DNA of 64,000 bases from Treponema sp. (GTDB lineage Bacteria > Spirochaetota > Spirochaetia > Treponematales > Treponemataceae). A program made the position numbers and the translations under genes. Under the pieces are notes generated by a model. That model was not told where the DNA came from and ran no database searches. It saw nothing but the letters and a program-made list of their open reading frames with translations. Each line of letters opens with the position of its first letter. Position 1 is the first letter of the stretch. Shown here one piece after another: positions 16,726 to 25,970 of this stretch. Where the stretch lies: NCBI GenBank assembly GCA_016281495.1, contig JAEEIU010000045.1:33266-97265 (forward strand), given 5' to 3'.

Positions 16726-18395
16726 ATTTTTCAATTGAAAGACCCTGGGTTCTGTACGGCCTGCTTCTTCTTATTCCATACGTATACTTCATGTCCTCCC
16801 GTTTTGCAAGGATCATGAAAAACCTTGGTCCACACCGTTCCCTGGCAAAGGATTCTGCTGTGTTTACGCGAACAAGGTCAAGTTTTGTTCCAAGCACGTT
16901 CTTGCGCTGTCTTGCATGGGTAATGATTGTTCTGGGTGCTGCAGGCATTTCCTGGGGTGCAAATTATGTCCCCGTTCAGAAAAACGGTCGTGCGCTTTCC
17001 CTGGTGTTTGACATTTCACACAGCATGGAGGCTGAGGATGCTCCAGGTGACATGACACGCCTCAGGGCCGCCGCAAATTACGCTGACAGTCTTCTTGAGC
17101 ACATTCCATATACATCAGTTTCCGTTGTCCTAGCAAAGGGTGAGGGTGTTGTTGCCATTCCTCTTACCGAGGACCTGGAATCTGTAAGGACCCTGCTTTA
17201 TTCCCTTTCTCCTAATCTTATGACAGCCGCAGGAAGTTCACTTGGAAAAGGCATTGAGACCGCAATCAATTCGTTCCCGGTTCAATCTTCCCAGTCAGGT
17301 ACGATATGGCTTTTTACGGACGGAGAGGAAACGGACGGAACCCTGGCAAATGCACTTACAGAGGCAATGAAGTTTGGAATTCCCGTAACGGTAATCGGCT
17401 TCGGTTCAGAAAGGGAAATCTCGGTTCTGGCAGGAGACGGCAAGACTCAGGTAAAGACAGCCTTGCGTTCAGAGTCGCTTGAGCAGACCATTGCGACAGT
17501 AAAGGAAAAATACCTTCAAAAGGCAGGAGACTCTCCTACAACCCCTGATCTTTTTTATATAGATGCATCTGTACTTGGTTCGGCCAACAAAGTGCTCGAC
17601 AGCTTTGCAAAAAAGGCCCCGGGCAGTTCATGGCAGAATCAGGTTTATGGCAGCGATGATGAAACTTCCGTGGTTTATGAACTGGAAACAGTTGACCGCC
17701 ATAATCTTTTTATCCTGCTAGCAATTGTGTTTATTGCCGCTTCGTTCATATTCGGAGAGCTTACGATTCCAGTGTCCTACCTCAAGAAAAAAAGGATTTT
17801 TGCTTCTTCCGTGCTTGCAATGACCTTCCTTCTTTCTGGATGTTCGGAGGACATAGCGGATGGTGCAAGCATTCTGTCAGGCAAACTCAACTGGAACAGG
17901 AAAAAATATCAGGATTCCGTGGCATCGTTCATGTCTGTGGCGGAAAATGCAGAGGAAAGGGGAGACAGCGCGGTAAAGGATTATGCACTCTATAATCTTG
18001 CAACAACCTACCTGATGCAGAACGAAAATGAGGCGGCGGAAAAACGCTACAAGGAAATATCACCTGATGCAGATGAAAAAATCAAATTTTCAACACTTTA
18101 CAATCTGGGAATTCTGTCACACCGCAACGGAGACTATGCAAAGGCCGCTGACTATTTTAAGAATGCCCTTCTTGTGGACAGCACGAACATGAATGCAAAG
18201 ATAAACCTTGAGCTGTCTTTGAACGAGGTAGAGACTCATGCCCGTGTACAGGAACAGGTGCTGACTCCGGTTACGCAGAATACCGATGAGCCCAACGCAA
18301 GCGAGAATTCACTATATTCAACCATAAGGGAGGATGAACAAAACCGATGGAAAAACCAGCAGCAGGAAACAGAAAGTTCGGAATTGGATTACTAG
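16722..18395 (+). CDS. batB: BatB-BatC fusion: VWA membrane protein joined to a TPR lipoprotein-like part
   Basis: The 557-residue chain has N-terminal membrane helices (about 8-24 and 60-80), a VWA domain with D97-I-S99-H-S101 and D200-G-E-E, and a helix near 329-345. It then has a stretch that reads like a complete lipoprotein signal: K-K-K-R, a hydrophobic core, and L-S-G-C with Cys374. After this come TPR-like helices (DYALYNLATTYLMQNENEAAE, LYNLGILSHRNGDYAKAADYF) up to about 490 and a polar tail. In other bacteria the VWA part (BatB) and the TPR part (BatC) are separate proteins. The next gene begins 49 nt before this stop. Confidence 0.85.
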   Translation: MNFSIERPWVLYGLLLLIPYVYFMSSRFARIMKNLGPHRSLAKDSAVFTRTRSSFVPSTFLRCLAWVMIVLGAAGISWGANYVPVQKNGRALSLVFDISHSMEAEDAPGDMTRLRAAANYADSLLEHIPYTSVSVVLAKGEGVVAIPLTEDLESVRTLLYSLSPNLMTAAGSSLGKGIETAINSFPVQSSQSGTIWLFTDGEETDGTLANALTEAMKFGIPVTVIGFGSEREISVLAGDGKTQVKTALRSESLEQTIATVKEKYLQKAGDSPTTPDLFYIDASVLGSANKVLDSFAKKAPGSSWQNQVYGSDDETSVVYELETVDRHNLFILLAIVFIAASFIFGELTIPVSYLKKKRIFASSVLAMTFLLSGCSEDIADGASILSGKLNWNRKKYQDSVASFMSVAENAEERGDSAVKDYALYNLATTYLMQNENEAAEKRYKEISPDADEKIKFSTLYNLGILSHRNGDYAKAADYFKNALLVDSTNMNAKINLELSLNEVETHARVQEQVLTPVTQNTDEPNASENSLYSTIREDEQNRWKNQQQETESSELDY

Positions 18396-19738
18396 TCCTC
18401 TTTTTAATTCAGATATTGCCTGTATTTTGGGCGCCTGATGTAAACGCATTGTCATGGGCCTATGTCCAGAGCCTTAGGTTCAAGCGGGTTGAAAATTATT
18501 TCTACACGGCCACTGACTGTTCCTTTACATTGAACATAGAGAATGTCCCGCCGGAAAAGGTGACTGTCTCGGTTAACGATGTTCCTGAGGGAGTAAGCTT
18601 TGTCGGTTCAAGCAAGATAGCTTACATGCCCTACTCAAATGCCTCAAGCGAGCAGTATGGAACAACCCTTACGCTTTCTTTCAGGTTTGACCAGCCGGGT
18701 GTGTATCAGATAAAGGCGATTGATGTCCGTATTGATGAGACTTATGCCAAGATTCCAGTGGATGCTGTTGAGGTGTATGAGCATCCCAACACCGTGCGGC
18801 CAAAGATATTCCTTTCTTTTGAAAGTCCCAACGTGCAGGTTTCAGGCAAGAAGATAACCGTAAACGCAAATGAGCATATCATTTTCAGGATGCTGATTCA
18901 AAATGCGATTCAGGTCCTCAAGTTTGACTGGAACCTTCCTGAAGATTCCCTTTTTAAACGGCTTGATTATACGGACCTTAGCGAAAAAGTAAATCCAGGT
19001 GATTTTACCCCGGAAAAGATAGCGATAGCACTTTTTGACTGGCAGCCCCTTAAACCCGGAACCTATGATTTCCCTGAGTTTGATATTGTCGCCACATCCT
19101 ATGGAGGAATCCGTTATGATGTCGCGTCTCCTGATTATACTATAGAGGTGCTAGAGGCTGTTGATGCGCCTGTAAATGACGAGCAGGACAAGGGCCTTTT
19201 TGCCTATGCCTTTGTAAGTCCTCCATCTTCACAGGAAGCGGTTCAGGAAAAGACAGTGGAGGAAGTTCCTGTTGACAGGCTCTATGAACTTTATACAAAA
19301 GAGCGCCATTCAATAGTGCTTTTCTCCTCTGCCCATTATGAGCGTATGGCACTGGAGGAGGAGCTGGGCTTTTCTTCCATAGTCCACATGCCGAGCATGC
19401 CCCTCTTTATCCTGGTGTGGGTTTTGTGCATTTCCTGCCTTGTTGCCACAATCGTGCTCTTCATACTCAAGAAAATTCCTCATGCGTCTGTTTGTGCGGT
19501 CCTGTTCATACTTCTTCTGGCATCGGGAATCCTTTACGGCCACCAGATATCAAAGAAATACGGAATTTACGAGGGCGGAGAGATTTATTCAATTCCCGAA
19601 AGCGCAGGCGGTTCCGGAATAGACATGCCAAAGGGCAGTACGGTACTGGTAAAGCACAGTGCTGCGGGATGGCTTTATGTCGTGTTCAACGATACCTACG
19701 GTTGGGTTCCTGAAGACACTGTACGCTTGATCCAATAG
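18347..19738 (+). CDS. BatD-like exported membrane protein with C-terminal SH3-like domain
   Basis: The 463-residue product has an N-terminal signal/anchor (about 11-30), a large beta-rich exported part (to about 340) with sentence-like repeats of strand segments (TLTLSFRFDQPGVYQIKAID, WQPLKPGTYDFPEFDI) as in BatD, two membrane helices at about 351-374 and 381-399, and a final SH3-type domain (GGEIYSIPE ... GWLYVVFNDTYGWVPEDTV). The start lies inside the 3' end of the batB gene by 49 nt, so a programmed overlap links their expression. It probably completes the membrane complex formed by the VWA proteins. Confidence 0.7.
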   Translation: MEKPAAGNRKFGIGLLVLFLIQILPVFWAPDVNALSWAYVQSLRFKRVENYFYTATDCSFTLNIENVPPEKVTVSVNDVPEGVSFVGSSKIAYMPYSNASSEQYGTTLTLSFRFDQPGVYQIKAIDVRIDETYAKIPVDAVEVYEHPNTVRPKIFLSFESPNVQVSGKKITVNANEHIIFRMLIQNAIQVLKFDWNLPEDSLFKRLDYTDLSEKVNPGDFTPEKIAIALFDWQPLKPGTYDFPEFDIVATSYGGIRYDVASPDYTIEVLEAVDAPVNDEQDKGLFAYAFVSPPSSQEAVQEKTVEEVPVDRLYELYTKERHSIVLFSSAHYERMALEEELGFSSIVHMPSMPLFILVWVLCISCLVATIVLFILKKIPHASVCAVLFILLLASGILYGHQISKKYGIYEGGEIYSIPESAGGSGIDMPKGSTVLVKHSAAGWLYVVFNDTYGWVPEDTVRLIQ

Positions 19739-19747
19739 GTGGCGGCC

Positions 19748-20305
19748 ATGGATTTTGGAGACATTCTTAGCCAGTGGGAAGGCGAGCAAAAACAGCAGCG
19801 GCAGAAAAAGACGGGGCCTCAGAAATCAAACAAAAAGGCAAATGCACTCACAAAAGAGCAGCGTGAGCTCCTTAAGCAGGGATATTCCCTTGAACGGCAG
19901 ATGAACGAGGATAATTCCAGGCGTGCAAATCCCATAGAGGTATGGCTCAATCAGCATGGAACCGTGGACAAGGATAAGATAAACGACGAGGCAGAGAGGG
20001 AAAATGCCCTTAATGACCGGGAATACCTTAAGAACCTTAAACCGGAGGCTGTAATCGATCTGCATGGCCTTACACGGGATGAGGCATGGTCAAGGCTGGA
20101 TGCGTTTGTAACAGATGCGCAGAGAAGGTCATACAGGAAGATTCTGATCATACACGGCAAGGGAATGCACACTACAGGCTCAGATCCTGTTCTGGGACCG
20201 ATGGTAAGGCTTTTCATAGAGAAGGACAAGCGTCTTGGGGCTTCAGGACATCCTGACAGGAATGGCGGCGGCAACGGGGCAACCTGGGTGCTTTTACGCA
20301 GATAA
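19748..20305 (+). CDS. Smr-domain protein (MutS2 C-terminal domain type)
   Basis: The 185-residue protein has a charged, probably disordered N-terminal half and a C-terminal Smr domain. Its motifs are I-D-L-H-G-L-T and I-I-H-G-K-G-M-H, followed by G-G-G-N-G-A-T-W-V-L-L. Smr domains cleave nucleic acids, and stand-alone versions act on RNA or branched DNA. The ATG at 19748 with AGGTGG 5 nt upstream is preferred to the GTG at 19739. It is the last gene of the Bat run by spacing, but its job there is not known. Confidence 0.85.
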   Translation: MDFGDILSQWEGEQKQQRQKKTGPQKSNKKANALTKEQRELLKQGYSLERQMNEDNSRRANPIEVWLNQHGTVDKDKINDEAERENALNDREYLKNLKPEAVIDLHGLTRDEAWSRLDAFVTDAQRRSYRKILIIHGKGMHTTGSDPVLGPMVRLFIEKDKRLGASGHPDRNGGGNGATWVLLRR

Positions 20306-20426
20306 AAATTTGTTTTTTCTTCATTTTTCACTTGTTTTTAAAGACGATTTTGAGTACCTTTACCTATGATGGAAGTTTTTCCCGCTTTTTAAGGCAGGAG
20401 AAATCTTGGATTTATAAGGAATTTGA

Positions 20427-21026
20427 ATGGACGATCTGTATAAGGAACTTGGAGTAGATAAGAATGCCTCTAGCGATGAGATAAAGAAAGCTTACCGCAA
20501 TCTTGCATTTAAATACCACCCGGACAGAAACGAGGGCAACAAGGCTGCTGAGGATAAGTTCAAGAAGATAAACGAGGCTTATTCCGTGCTTGGTGATGAG
20601 GCAAAACGCCGTCAGTATGACCTTTATGGTTCAAGCAGCTCACAGTCATATTCATCATCCGGCTCAGGCACCAGTGGTTCCGGATATGGACAAAGCTACG
20701 GTACATACGGTCCGTACGGCTCAAACGACTGGAGTTCCAGTGACAGTGCGTTCTGGGAGTTTTTCAGGCAGGCGGAGAACAGTCAGGATTCGTCACAAAA
20801 GAACAACACCTACACATGGACAACGCGCAACACAAATACCAAGTATACGCGCCGTCAGGGGGTCACAATGCTCCTTAACGGTCTCCTTCAGGGCATTGCG
20901 GGACTTGCGTTCTTTGACCTGTTGATGTGGTTCTTGCCTGTAAATATTATATGTCTTTGTATTGGTGTCAAGGGATTTGTGAATGCCATAAGGGCATTCA
21001 AGTACATTTTCCCCGGCAAAAAGTAA
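20427..21026 (+). CDS. Membrane-anchored J-domain protein
   Basis: The first 68 residues are a J domain: [25 protein letters not shown] with the HPD triad at 31-33, then the [21 protein letters not shown] helix. J domains stimulate Hsp70 (DnaK) ATPase. A Ser/Gly/Tyr-rich linker (about 69-95) follows, then a polar part and two hydrophobic segments near the C-terminus (about 145-190) that should anchor it in the membrane. It lacks the zinc-finger and C-terminal domains of DnaJ itself, so it is a specialised co-chaperone. AAGGAA precedes the ATG. Confidence 0.88.
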   Translation: MDDLYKELGVDKNASSDEIKKAYRNLAFKYHPDRNEGNKAAEDKFKKINEAYSVLGDEAKRRQYDLYGSSSSQSYSSSGSGTSGSGYGQSYGTYGPYGSNDWSSSDSAFWEFFRQAENSQDSSQKNNTYTWTTRNTNTKYTRRQGVTMLLNGLLQGIAGLAFFDLLMWFLPVNIICLCIGVKGFVNAIRAFKYIFPGKK

Positions 21027-21047
21027 AATACGGTATAATCGGAACCG

Positions 21048-21269
21048 TTAGCGCTCACGGAAGATGATGCGTCCGCGGTTAAGGTCATAAGGGGACAATT
21101 CCACTTTTACGGTGTCGCCCGGTACTATACGGATGTAATGTTTACGCATTTTTCCGCTCAAATGGGCAAGGATAATGTGCTGGTTCTGCAGTTCAACGCG
21201 GAACATAGTGTTTGGAAGGGCTTCTTTTACCACACCTTCAACTTCGATAGCTTCGTCTTTATTAGCCAC
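21048..21269 (-). CDS. infA: Translation initiation factor IF-1
   Basis: The 73-residue protein is a complete single OB-fold IF-1: [19 protein letters not shown], the H-L-S-G-K-M-R-K signature and a terminal G-R-I-I-F-R. It binds the A site of the 30S subunit during initiation. Translation starts at a GTG (21269) with GGAGG 6 nt upstream. It is transcribed divergently from the DksA-like gene and convergently with the J-protein gene. Confidence 0.96.
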   Translation of the reverse strand: MANKDEAIEVEGVVKEALPNTMFRVELQNQHIILAHLSGKMRKHYIRIVPGDTVKVELSPYDLNRGRIIFRER

Positions 21270-21317
21270 AAATTCCTCCAGAATTTATTTGCTTTTTTTA
21301 GGATTTATACTTATACT

Positions 21318-21346
21318 AGTATGTACAAAATAGCATAAATTGTCAA
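21318..21346 (-). promoter_or_regulatory. Promoter of infA
   Basis: On the minus strand TTGACA (21346-21341), 17 nt, CATACT (21323-21318). It lies within the divergent intergenic region shared with the DksA-like gene. Confidence 0.55.
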
Positions 21347-21360
21347 TAAAGGGGATTTAA

Positions 21361-21717
21361 ATGAAAAAAGACTTTGTCGAAAAACAAAAGAAAAAATTAC
21401 TTGAGATGAGGGAAGAAATATTAACCAAGCTTAAAGACCGCCATGAAGAGGCTGCTGTACTGGCTAGCACTTCTGAGCCTGGAGACGAGGTGGACGTGGC
21501 ATCTACAGCCATAGACGGCAACCTCCTGAATGAGCTTAGTGATCATGAGACACGACGCCTTAACATGATAAACAATGCCTTGGACCGCATCCAGCAGAAT
21601 ACATATGGCCGCTGCCTCTTGTGTGAAAAGAACATTCCGGAAGCACGTCTGGTTGCCATTCCGTATGCACCCTTGTGTGTGGACTGTCAGACCCAGGAAG
21701 AAAGGCGGGCCAGATAG
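21361..21717 (+). CDS. DksA/TraR-type zinc-finger protein
   Basis: The 118-residue protein has an N-terminal coiled-coil (first 75 residues, rich in Lys, Glu and Leu, with D-E-V-D-V-A-S in the tip-like region) and a C4 zinc finger C-L-L-C ... C-V-D-C near the C-terminus. DksA-family proteins enter the RNA polymerase secondary channel and tune promoters, often with ppGpp. The length is somewhat shorter than E. coli DksA, as usual for spirochaete and Gram-positive versions. AAAGGGG lies 7 nt before the ATG. Confidence 0.88.
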   Translation: MKKDFVEKQKKKLLEMREEILTKLKDRHEEAAVLASTSEPGDEVDVASTAIDGNLLNELSDHETRRLNMINNALDRIQQNTYGRCLLCEKNIPEARLVAIPYAPLCVDCQTQEERRAR

Positions 21718-21719
21718 GT

Positions 21720-22577
21720 TTAAGCGTCAAACTTCTGCATTAAAGACTTGCCGCCGGAAAAATACATGAATTCCGTGTAGCCGGCTTTTTTTGCCAGAAG
21801 TATTGCCTTGTCAAAAGCAAAGTCCAGGTGTTCAGTTGAATGTGCATCTGAACTCAATGTAACGGGAACGTTTTTCTCGTGAAGCATCTCAAGAAGCTCA
21901 GGTGAGGGGTAGGGAGAATCAAGTTTTCCCCTTGCCATCGCACCCGTGTTTATCTCTACGCATACGCCGCTTTTTGCAATGGCATCTGCGGTTTCCTTTA
22001 TGCAATCCCTGTACCAGCTTTCTTCCTCGTTGAACAGCGGATAGGGGGCCTTGGGTGAATTCTGTATCTTGACCAGGTCACAGTGCGCCAGTATCTGAAA
22101 ATCTCCGGCTTTGAGCATTTCCCTTTCGCATGCAAAATATTCCTGAACGGCTTTTTTTACATCACCGTTGAACACTCTCTTTATCTGCTCCCTTGCCTTG
22201 TCAAAGAATGTATCGACCCCAAAATAACCTTTGCTCCATGGAACATAATGAACCGCACCTATAAGGTATTCCGGCTTAAGTTCATCTGGATATTGGCTTG
22301 GAATGGGACAGCATACACCCTCCACAAAATCTGCCTCATATCCCAGCATTATTTCAATTTTATCTTTATAGGCTTCTTTTAGCCTCTTGATTTCATTTGC
22401 ATATGATAAATGGTCACGGCATGAAATGTGCCAGTCGCTTGAAAACGGATACATTGAATGTGAGCTGAATCCTATGGTGGTAAAGCCCCTCGCCAGGGCC
22501 TCCTGAACCATTTCTTCCGGCGTGTTTTTTCCGTCGCAGAATGTCGTGTGCATGTGGTAGTTAGTCTTTGCTGTCAT
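21720..22577 (-). CDS. PHP-domain phosphatase, histidinol-phosphatase (HisJ/HisK) type
   Basis: The 285-residue protein has the PHP metal-site motifs N-Y-H-M-H-T near residue 7, F-S-S-H-S, L-G-Y-E-A-D, I-L-A-H-C-D and S-S-D-A-H in the expected order. The layout is that of HisJ-type histidinol-phosphatases, which remove phosphate from L-histidinol phosphate using a trinuclear metal site. No other histidine genes are near, so a different phosphoester substrate is possible. It converges on the DksA-like gene, with 2 nt between stop codons. CAGGAG precedes the ATG. Confidence 0.82.
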   Translation of the reverse strand: MTAKTNYHMHTTFCDGKNTPEEMVQEALARGFTTIGFSSHSMYPFSSDWHISCRDHLSYANEIKRLKEAYKDKIEIMLGYEADFVEGVCCPIPSQYPDELKPEYLIGAVHYVPWSKGYFGVDTFFDKAREQIKRVFNGDVKKAVQEYFACEREMLKAGDFQILAHCDLVKIQNSPKAPYPLFNEEESWYRDCIKETADAIAKSGVCVEINTGAMARGKLDSPYPSPELLEMLHEKNVPVTLSSDAHSTEHLDFAFDKAILLAKKAGYTEFMYFSGGKSLMQKFDA

Positions 22578-22603
22578 ATATTCTCCTGACAGAACAGTTC
22601 ATT

Positions 22604-24586
22604 TCAAAGTGTGCTGTTCCATTGCTTTACAAGTTTTTTTAATTCAATAAAATCCAGGGCAAAGTCTGTTTTTGCGGCTTCCAGTGCCACGGGATTGTTG
22701 TCGTGTGCGGCCTGTTCCATTTTTCCTGCAGAGACTGCCAGTTTTGAGCTGCTTATAGAGTTGCTGGTCTCTTTTGCTTTTCTTGAAAGCTTTTCCAGGT
22801 TTCCGTATTCTTTTTCCTCATGCTCCAGCTTGTCGTTTATCTGGTTCAACAGGCTTTCTGTTCCGCTTATGTATTCCCTTATCATGGAGAGTGCCCTGTC
22901 CCGGCTTTTGTCCGCTTTTCCGATAAAGGATGCTATGTCCCATAATCCCGATGACTTGCTGTTCACGCTGGCTATTGTCATTATGTTTCTTGCCTTTGGG
23001 AACGAAAGCACCGTGTTCCATTTCTCCAGGATCTGCTTTACCGTATCCCTTTTGAACGGTTTTACAAGGATGTCGTTTATGCCTATGCTGTGGTATTCTG
23101 CAAAATCATTTGAATCGTTGTTTGCCGTGCATGCTATGATTATGCCGTTGTATCCCATGTTGCGGATTTCTGATGTAGTATCAAGCCCGCTCTTTACCGG
23201 CATGTGGATGTCCATGAAGATAAGGTCGGTGTTGAATTTTTCTATTATGCGTTCTATGGCTTCCTGTCCGTTTTCTGCCTGAATCACTGTGGCTCCGAAT
23301 TTTTCCAGGAATGACACAAGGATTTTTCTGTTTACCGGATGATCTTCTGCAACAAGGACCGTTTTTCCCTTCATAAGGGTGTTCTCGTTAGTAAGTGATG
23401 AAATCGGATATGTGCTTTCGTTTTCGTCCGTGCGTTTTGAATCTGCGGGTTCCAGTTCAAACGGCTGGTTAAAGGCTTCTACCAGAGTATTCAGCAGCTG
23501 GTTTCTCTTGATCGGCTTGTAAAGGTATCCGTTGAACCAGTTCAGGAATTTCATCTTTGCCTCTCCCTTCATCTGTCCCTCTGGAACCATCAGGTAAAGC
23601 TTCATGTTGTTGATTTTCGGGTTGCTGTTTATTTCTGCCGCCAGATACCATCCGTCCATTCCGGGCATTAGCATGTCGATGAACGCAAGCGTAAAAGGAT
23701 GCCCCTTGTCGTAAGCGTCCAGTAGTTTTTGCAGTGCCCCATTACCACTGGTTGCCGTTTCCACTGAATGAATGCCAAGGCCTTTCATCTTGTCAACCAT
23801 GCTCCTGAGTGCCAGACTGTTGTCGTCAACAATCAGCATGTGGGATGAAGCTGGGGTTTCAAGTTCAAACTGCTTTTCATTACCAAGATTGACGCATGTA
23901 AGTGGAATGTTGAACCAGAAGATGGAACCTCCGCTTGGATTTGTCCTTACTCCGATGGAACCGCCTATAAGGTCAACAATGCTCTTGCATATTGCGAGCC
24001 CAAGTCCTGAACCGCCGAACCGTCTTGTCGTGGATGCATCAACCTGATAAAACTGCTTGAATATAAGGTCCTGCTTGTCCTCGGGAACACCAACGCCGGA
24101 GTCTTCCACCTGAAAACAAAGTGTGTTTTCCAGTCTTTGGACCGAAACAAAAATGTAGCCTTTCTCGGTGAATTTAACCGCATTTTTGACCAGATTCAAG
24201 ATTACCTGCTGCATTCGCGTGGGGTCGCCCATTATCATCTTTGGAATGTATGGGTCAATGTCGGTGGCTAGCTCAAGTCCTTTTTCAAACGCTTCTATGG
24301 CAACCAGGTCAACGACATGTTCAACAAGCTCGGAAATGTCAAAGGGAATGTTTTCCATCTGCATCTCGCCTGAATTAAGCTTTGAGACGTCAAGGATGTC
24401 GTTTGCAAGCTGAAGAAGAACGTCTGCACTAAACTGAATCTGCCGTACGTATTCGCGCTGTTCTTTGTTGAGGGGGGTGTCCTGCATCAATTCCGTTGTG
24501 CTTACGATTGTCTGCAAGGGTGTCCTAAGTTCGTGGAGTGTGCTTGCCAAAAATCTTGAGCCGGAAATAACGGAATTGTCGTCCAT
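22604..24586 (-). CDS. Cytosolic hybrid histidine kinase (HisKA-HATPase-REC-REC-degenerate HPt)
   Basis: The 660-residue chain has no sensor or membrane segment. Domains in order: dimerisation/phospho-acceptor with T-L-H18-E-L-R-T-P, ATPase with the N box near 131-135, D-S-G-V-G and G-S-G-L-G-L, first receiver (about 248-372) with Asp304, second receiver (about 408-520) with Asp459, and a final helical domain shaped like HPt (about 550-660). In the HPt the position of the phosphorylated His is occupied by Arg602 (K-L-S-R-K-A-K), so that last relay step looks blocked. It follows the REC-STAS-REC gene by 4 nt and its ATG has no ribosome site, so translation is probably coupled. Confidence 0.9.
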   Translation of the reverse strand: MDDNSVISGSRFLASTLHELRTPLQTIVSTTELMQDTPLNKEQREYVRQIQFSADVLLQLANDILDVSKLNSGEMQMENIPFDISELVEHVVDLVAIEAFEKGLELATDIDPYIPKMIMGDPTRMQQVILNLVKNAVKFTEKGYIFVSVQRLENTLCFQVEDSGVGVPEDKQDLIFKQFYQVDASTTRRFGGSGLGLAICKSIVDLIGGSIGVRTNPSGGSIFWFNIPLTCVNLGNEKQFELETPASSHMLIVDDNSLALRSMVDKMKGLGIHSVETATSGNGALQKLLDAYDKGHPFTLAFIDMLMPGMDGWYLAAEINSNPKINNMKLYLMVPEGQMKGEAKMKFLNWFNGYLYKPIKRNQLLNTLVEAFNQPFELEPADSKRTDENESTYPISSLTNENTLMKGKTVLVAEDHPVNRKILVSFLEKFGATVIQAENGQEAIERIIEKFNTDLIFMDIHMPVKSGLDTTSEIRNMGYNGIIIACTANNDSNDFAEYHSIGINDILVKPFKRDTVKQILEKWNTVLSFPKARNIMTIASVNSKSSGLWDIASFIGKADKSRDRALSMIREYISGTESLLNQINDKLEHEEKEYGNLEKLSRKAKETSNSISSSKLAVSAGKMEQAAHDNNPVALEAAKTDFALDFIELKKLVKQWNSTL

Positions 24587-24590
24587 TTTT

Positions 24591-25829
24591 TTAACTGTTC
24601 AGGACTCCAAGGGCCTTTTGGATTATGAGTGCGGGTTTCTGAGGCTTTACAAGGAAGCTTCTTGCACCAAGACTCAATGCCTGAATTACACCCTCTTTGC
24701 TTGTGGGCTGGGAATAAACGATGATTGGAGTTGTAAATCCCTGCCTCTGAAGGTTCCTGAGGATATCAAGTCCGTTGATGTCGCTAAGGTTCAAATCCAT
24801 GATTACAACATCAAACTGGTCGTTTGCAATGGATGATTGGAATGTAGTGCCGTTTTCAAATACCACAGCCTCTGCATTAATTGCCTTGAACGATGCAACA
24901 AGAATATTGCGTGACTGTTCGTCATTGTCTACAATGGCAACCTTTATTGTTGAGCTCTTTTGCTCGTCATTCTTTGCTGAACCGCCGTTGTCATTGCCGA
25001 AACGTGTGTCGATGGAACTGGGAACAATCTCATCATCAGCAAAAAGGATTTTATCTGAAACAATGTCAATTACATCATCCGCGGTGGTGCCGCTGTCCAC
25101 AAGAGAGTTGAGGATGTCGTTGAGGCTTTCTACAACTTCAATTCCATGGTATGCGGGGTGCCCCTCGATAAGGTCGGTTGTAAATTTGTTAAGCGAAAGA
25201 ACCTTGATGTTTTTAAGCAGGAATGAGCCTATCAAATTGTCAAAAAGTATCTCAAGGTTCGTACCGTCAACAAAAGTCAAATCCAAACTGGTCATCATGA
25301 TGATGATCTTAGGATCGTGCATTTTGTTCTTTTCTACAATTTCGTCAAGCTTGTATTTAAGGATTTCGATCTTGTCGCGGTTAAGGCCCTGTGCAATGTC
25401 AACAAAGATGATGTTTCCGTTGACATGGGTTTCTATTACGCTTGGAGTTTCGTCTATTGTAAGCCTGGTCTTTATGATGCGGCCTATGGCTTCAAAGAAT
25501 ACATCGAACTTTATGGGTTTTGTAAAATAGTTGAAGACACCGTACTTTGCAAGGTTTGAAATGCTTGAGCGCGGAATCTCCGGACCGACAATCATCATGG
25601 GAAGCTTGGCGGCATTCGGTTCTGAAATCTTGTTGTCAAGGAAGTCCTGTATATGAAGAATGTCTGACTCAACGTCCACGATGACAAGGTCAGGCATCAG
25701 GCTCACCATTTTTTGAAAAGCGTCTCGGTTTCCTGCTGCAGTTTCAACCTTAATCTGCTCGGCGAGTAATCTTTCCTTCAAGAACTCCATAAAAATAGGA
25801 GAAGCATCAATCAAAAGAACCTGTTTCAT
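24591..25829 (-). CDS. REC-STAS-like-REC regulator paired with the hybrid kinase
   Basis: The 412-residue protein has an N-terminal receiver (about 1-118; V-D52-V), a central domain with the pattern of STAS/anti-sigma-factor-antagonist proteins (GNIIFVDIAQGLNRDKIEI, D-L-T-F-V-D-G-T-N, about 130-260), and a C-terminal receiver (about 292-410) with V-V-I-M-D-L-N and the late V-K-P. It has no DNA-binding domain, so output is likely by protein contact. It is the first gene of the pair with the kinase at 22604. No Shine-Dalgarno precedes its ATG; a promoter ends 6 nt before it. Confidence 0.8.
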   Translation of the reverse strand: MKQVLLIDASPIFMEFLKERLLAEQIKVETAAGNRDAFQKMVSLMPDLVIVDVESDILHIQDFLDNKISEPNAAKLPMMIVGPEIPRSSISNLAKYGVFNYFTKPIKFDVFFEAIGRIIKTRLTIDETPSVIETHVNGNIIFVDIAQGLNRDKIEILKYKLDEIVEKNKMHDPKIIIMMTSLDLTFVDGTNLEILFDNLIGSFLLKNIKVLSLNKFTTDLIEGHPAYHGIEVVESLNDILNSLVDSGTTADDVIDIVSDKILFADDEIVPSSIDTRFGNDNGGSAKNDEQKSSTIKVAIVDNDEQSRNILVASFKAINAEAVVFENGTTFQSSIANDQFDVVIMDLNLSDINGLDILRNLQRQGFTTPIIVYSQPTSKEGVIQALSLGARSFLVKPQKPALIIQKALGVLNS

Positions 25830-25835
25830 ACTAAT

Positions 25836-25864
25836 ATTCTATAGTAACTATGGTATAATTTCAA
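25836..25864 (-). promoter_or_regulatory. Promoter of the REC-STAS-REC/kinase operon; predicts a leaderless mRNA
   Basis: On the minus strand TTGAAA (25864-25859), 17 nt, TAGAAT (25841-25836), then 6 nt to the ATG at 25829. No Shine-Dalgarno is present. Confidence 0.6.
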
Positions 25865-25900
25865 GTGATTTTTTGTTTCTGGGGAAAAAGTTTAAAAAAC

Positions 25901-25915
25901 ATCACACGGATTCGA
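25901..25915. repeat. Left arm of a 15-bp perfect inverted repeat
   Basis: ATCACACGGATTCGA here is the exact inverse complement of 27297-27311. The two arms frame one gene (25971-27224). Confidence 0.85.
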
Positions 25916-25933
25916 TTTTGCTAACGCAAAATC
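25914..25933 (-). terminator. Hairpin downstream of the SPOR/YfaP-like gene
   Basis: GATTTTGC (25914-25921), loop TAAC, GCAAAATC (25926-25933) is a perfect 8-bp hairpin past the end of the minus-strand gene. A T-run on that strand comes about 13 nt later, so it is a weak or imperfect terminator. Confidence 0.5.
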
Positions 25934-25970
25934 CTTTTAAAGAGTATTTGCCATTCAGATCGGGGAAATG

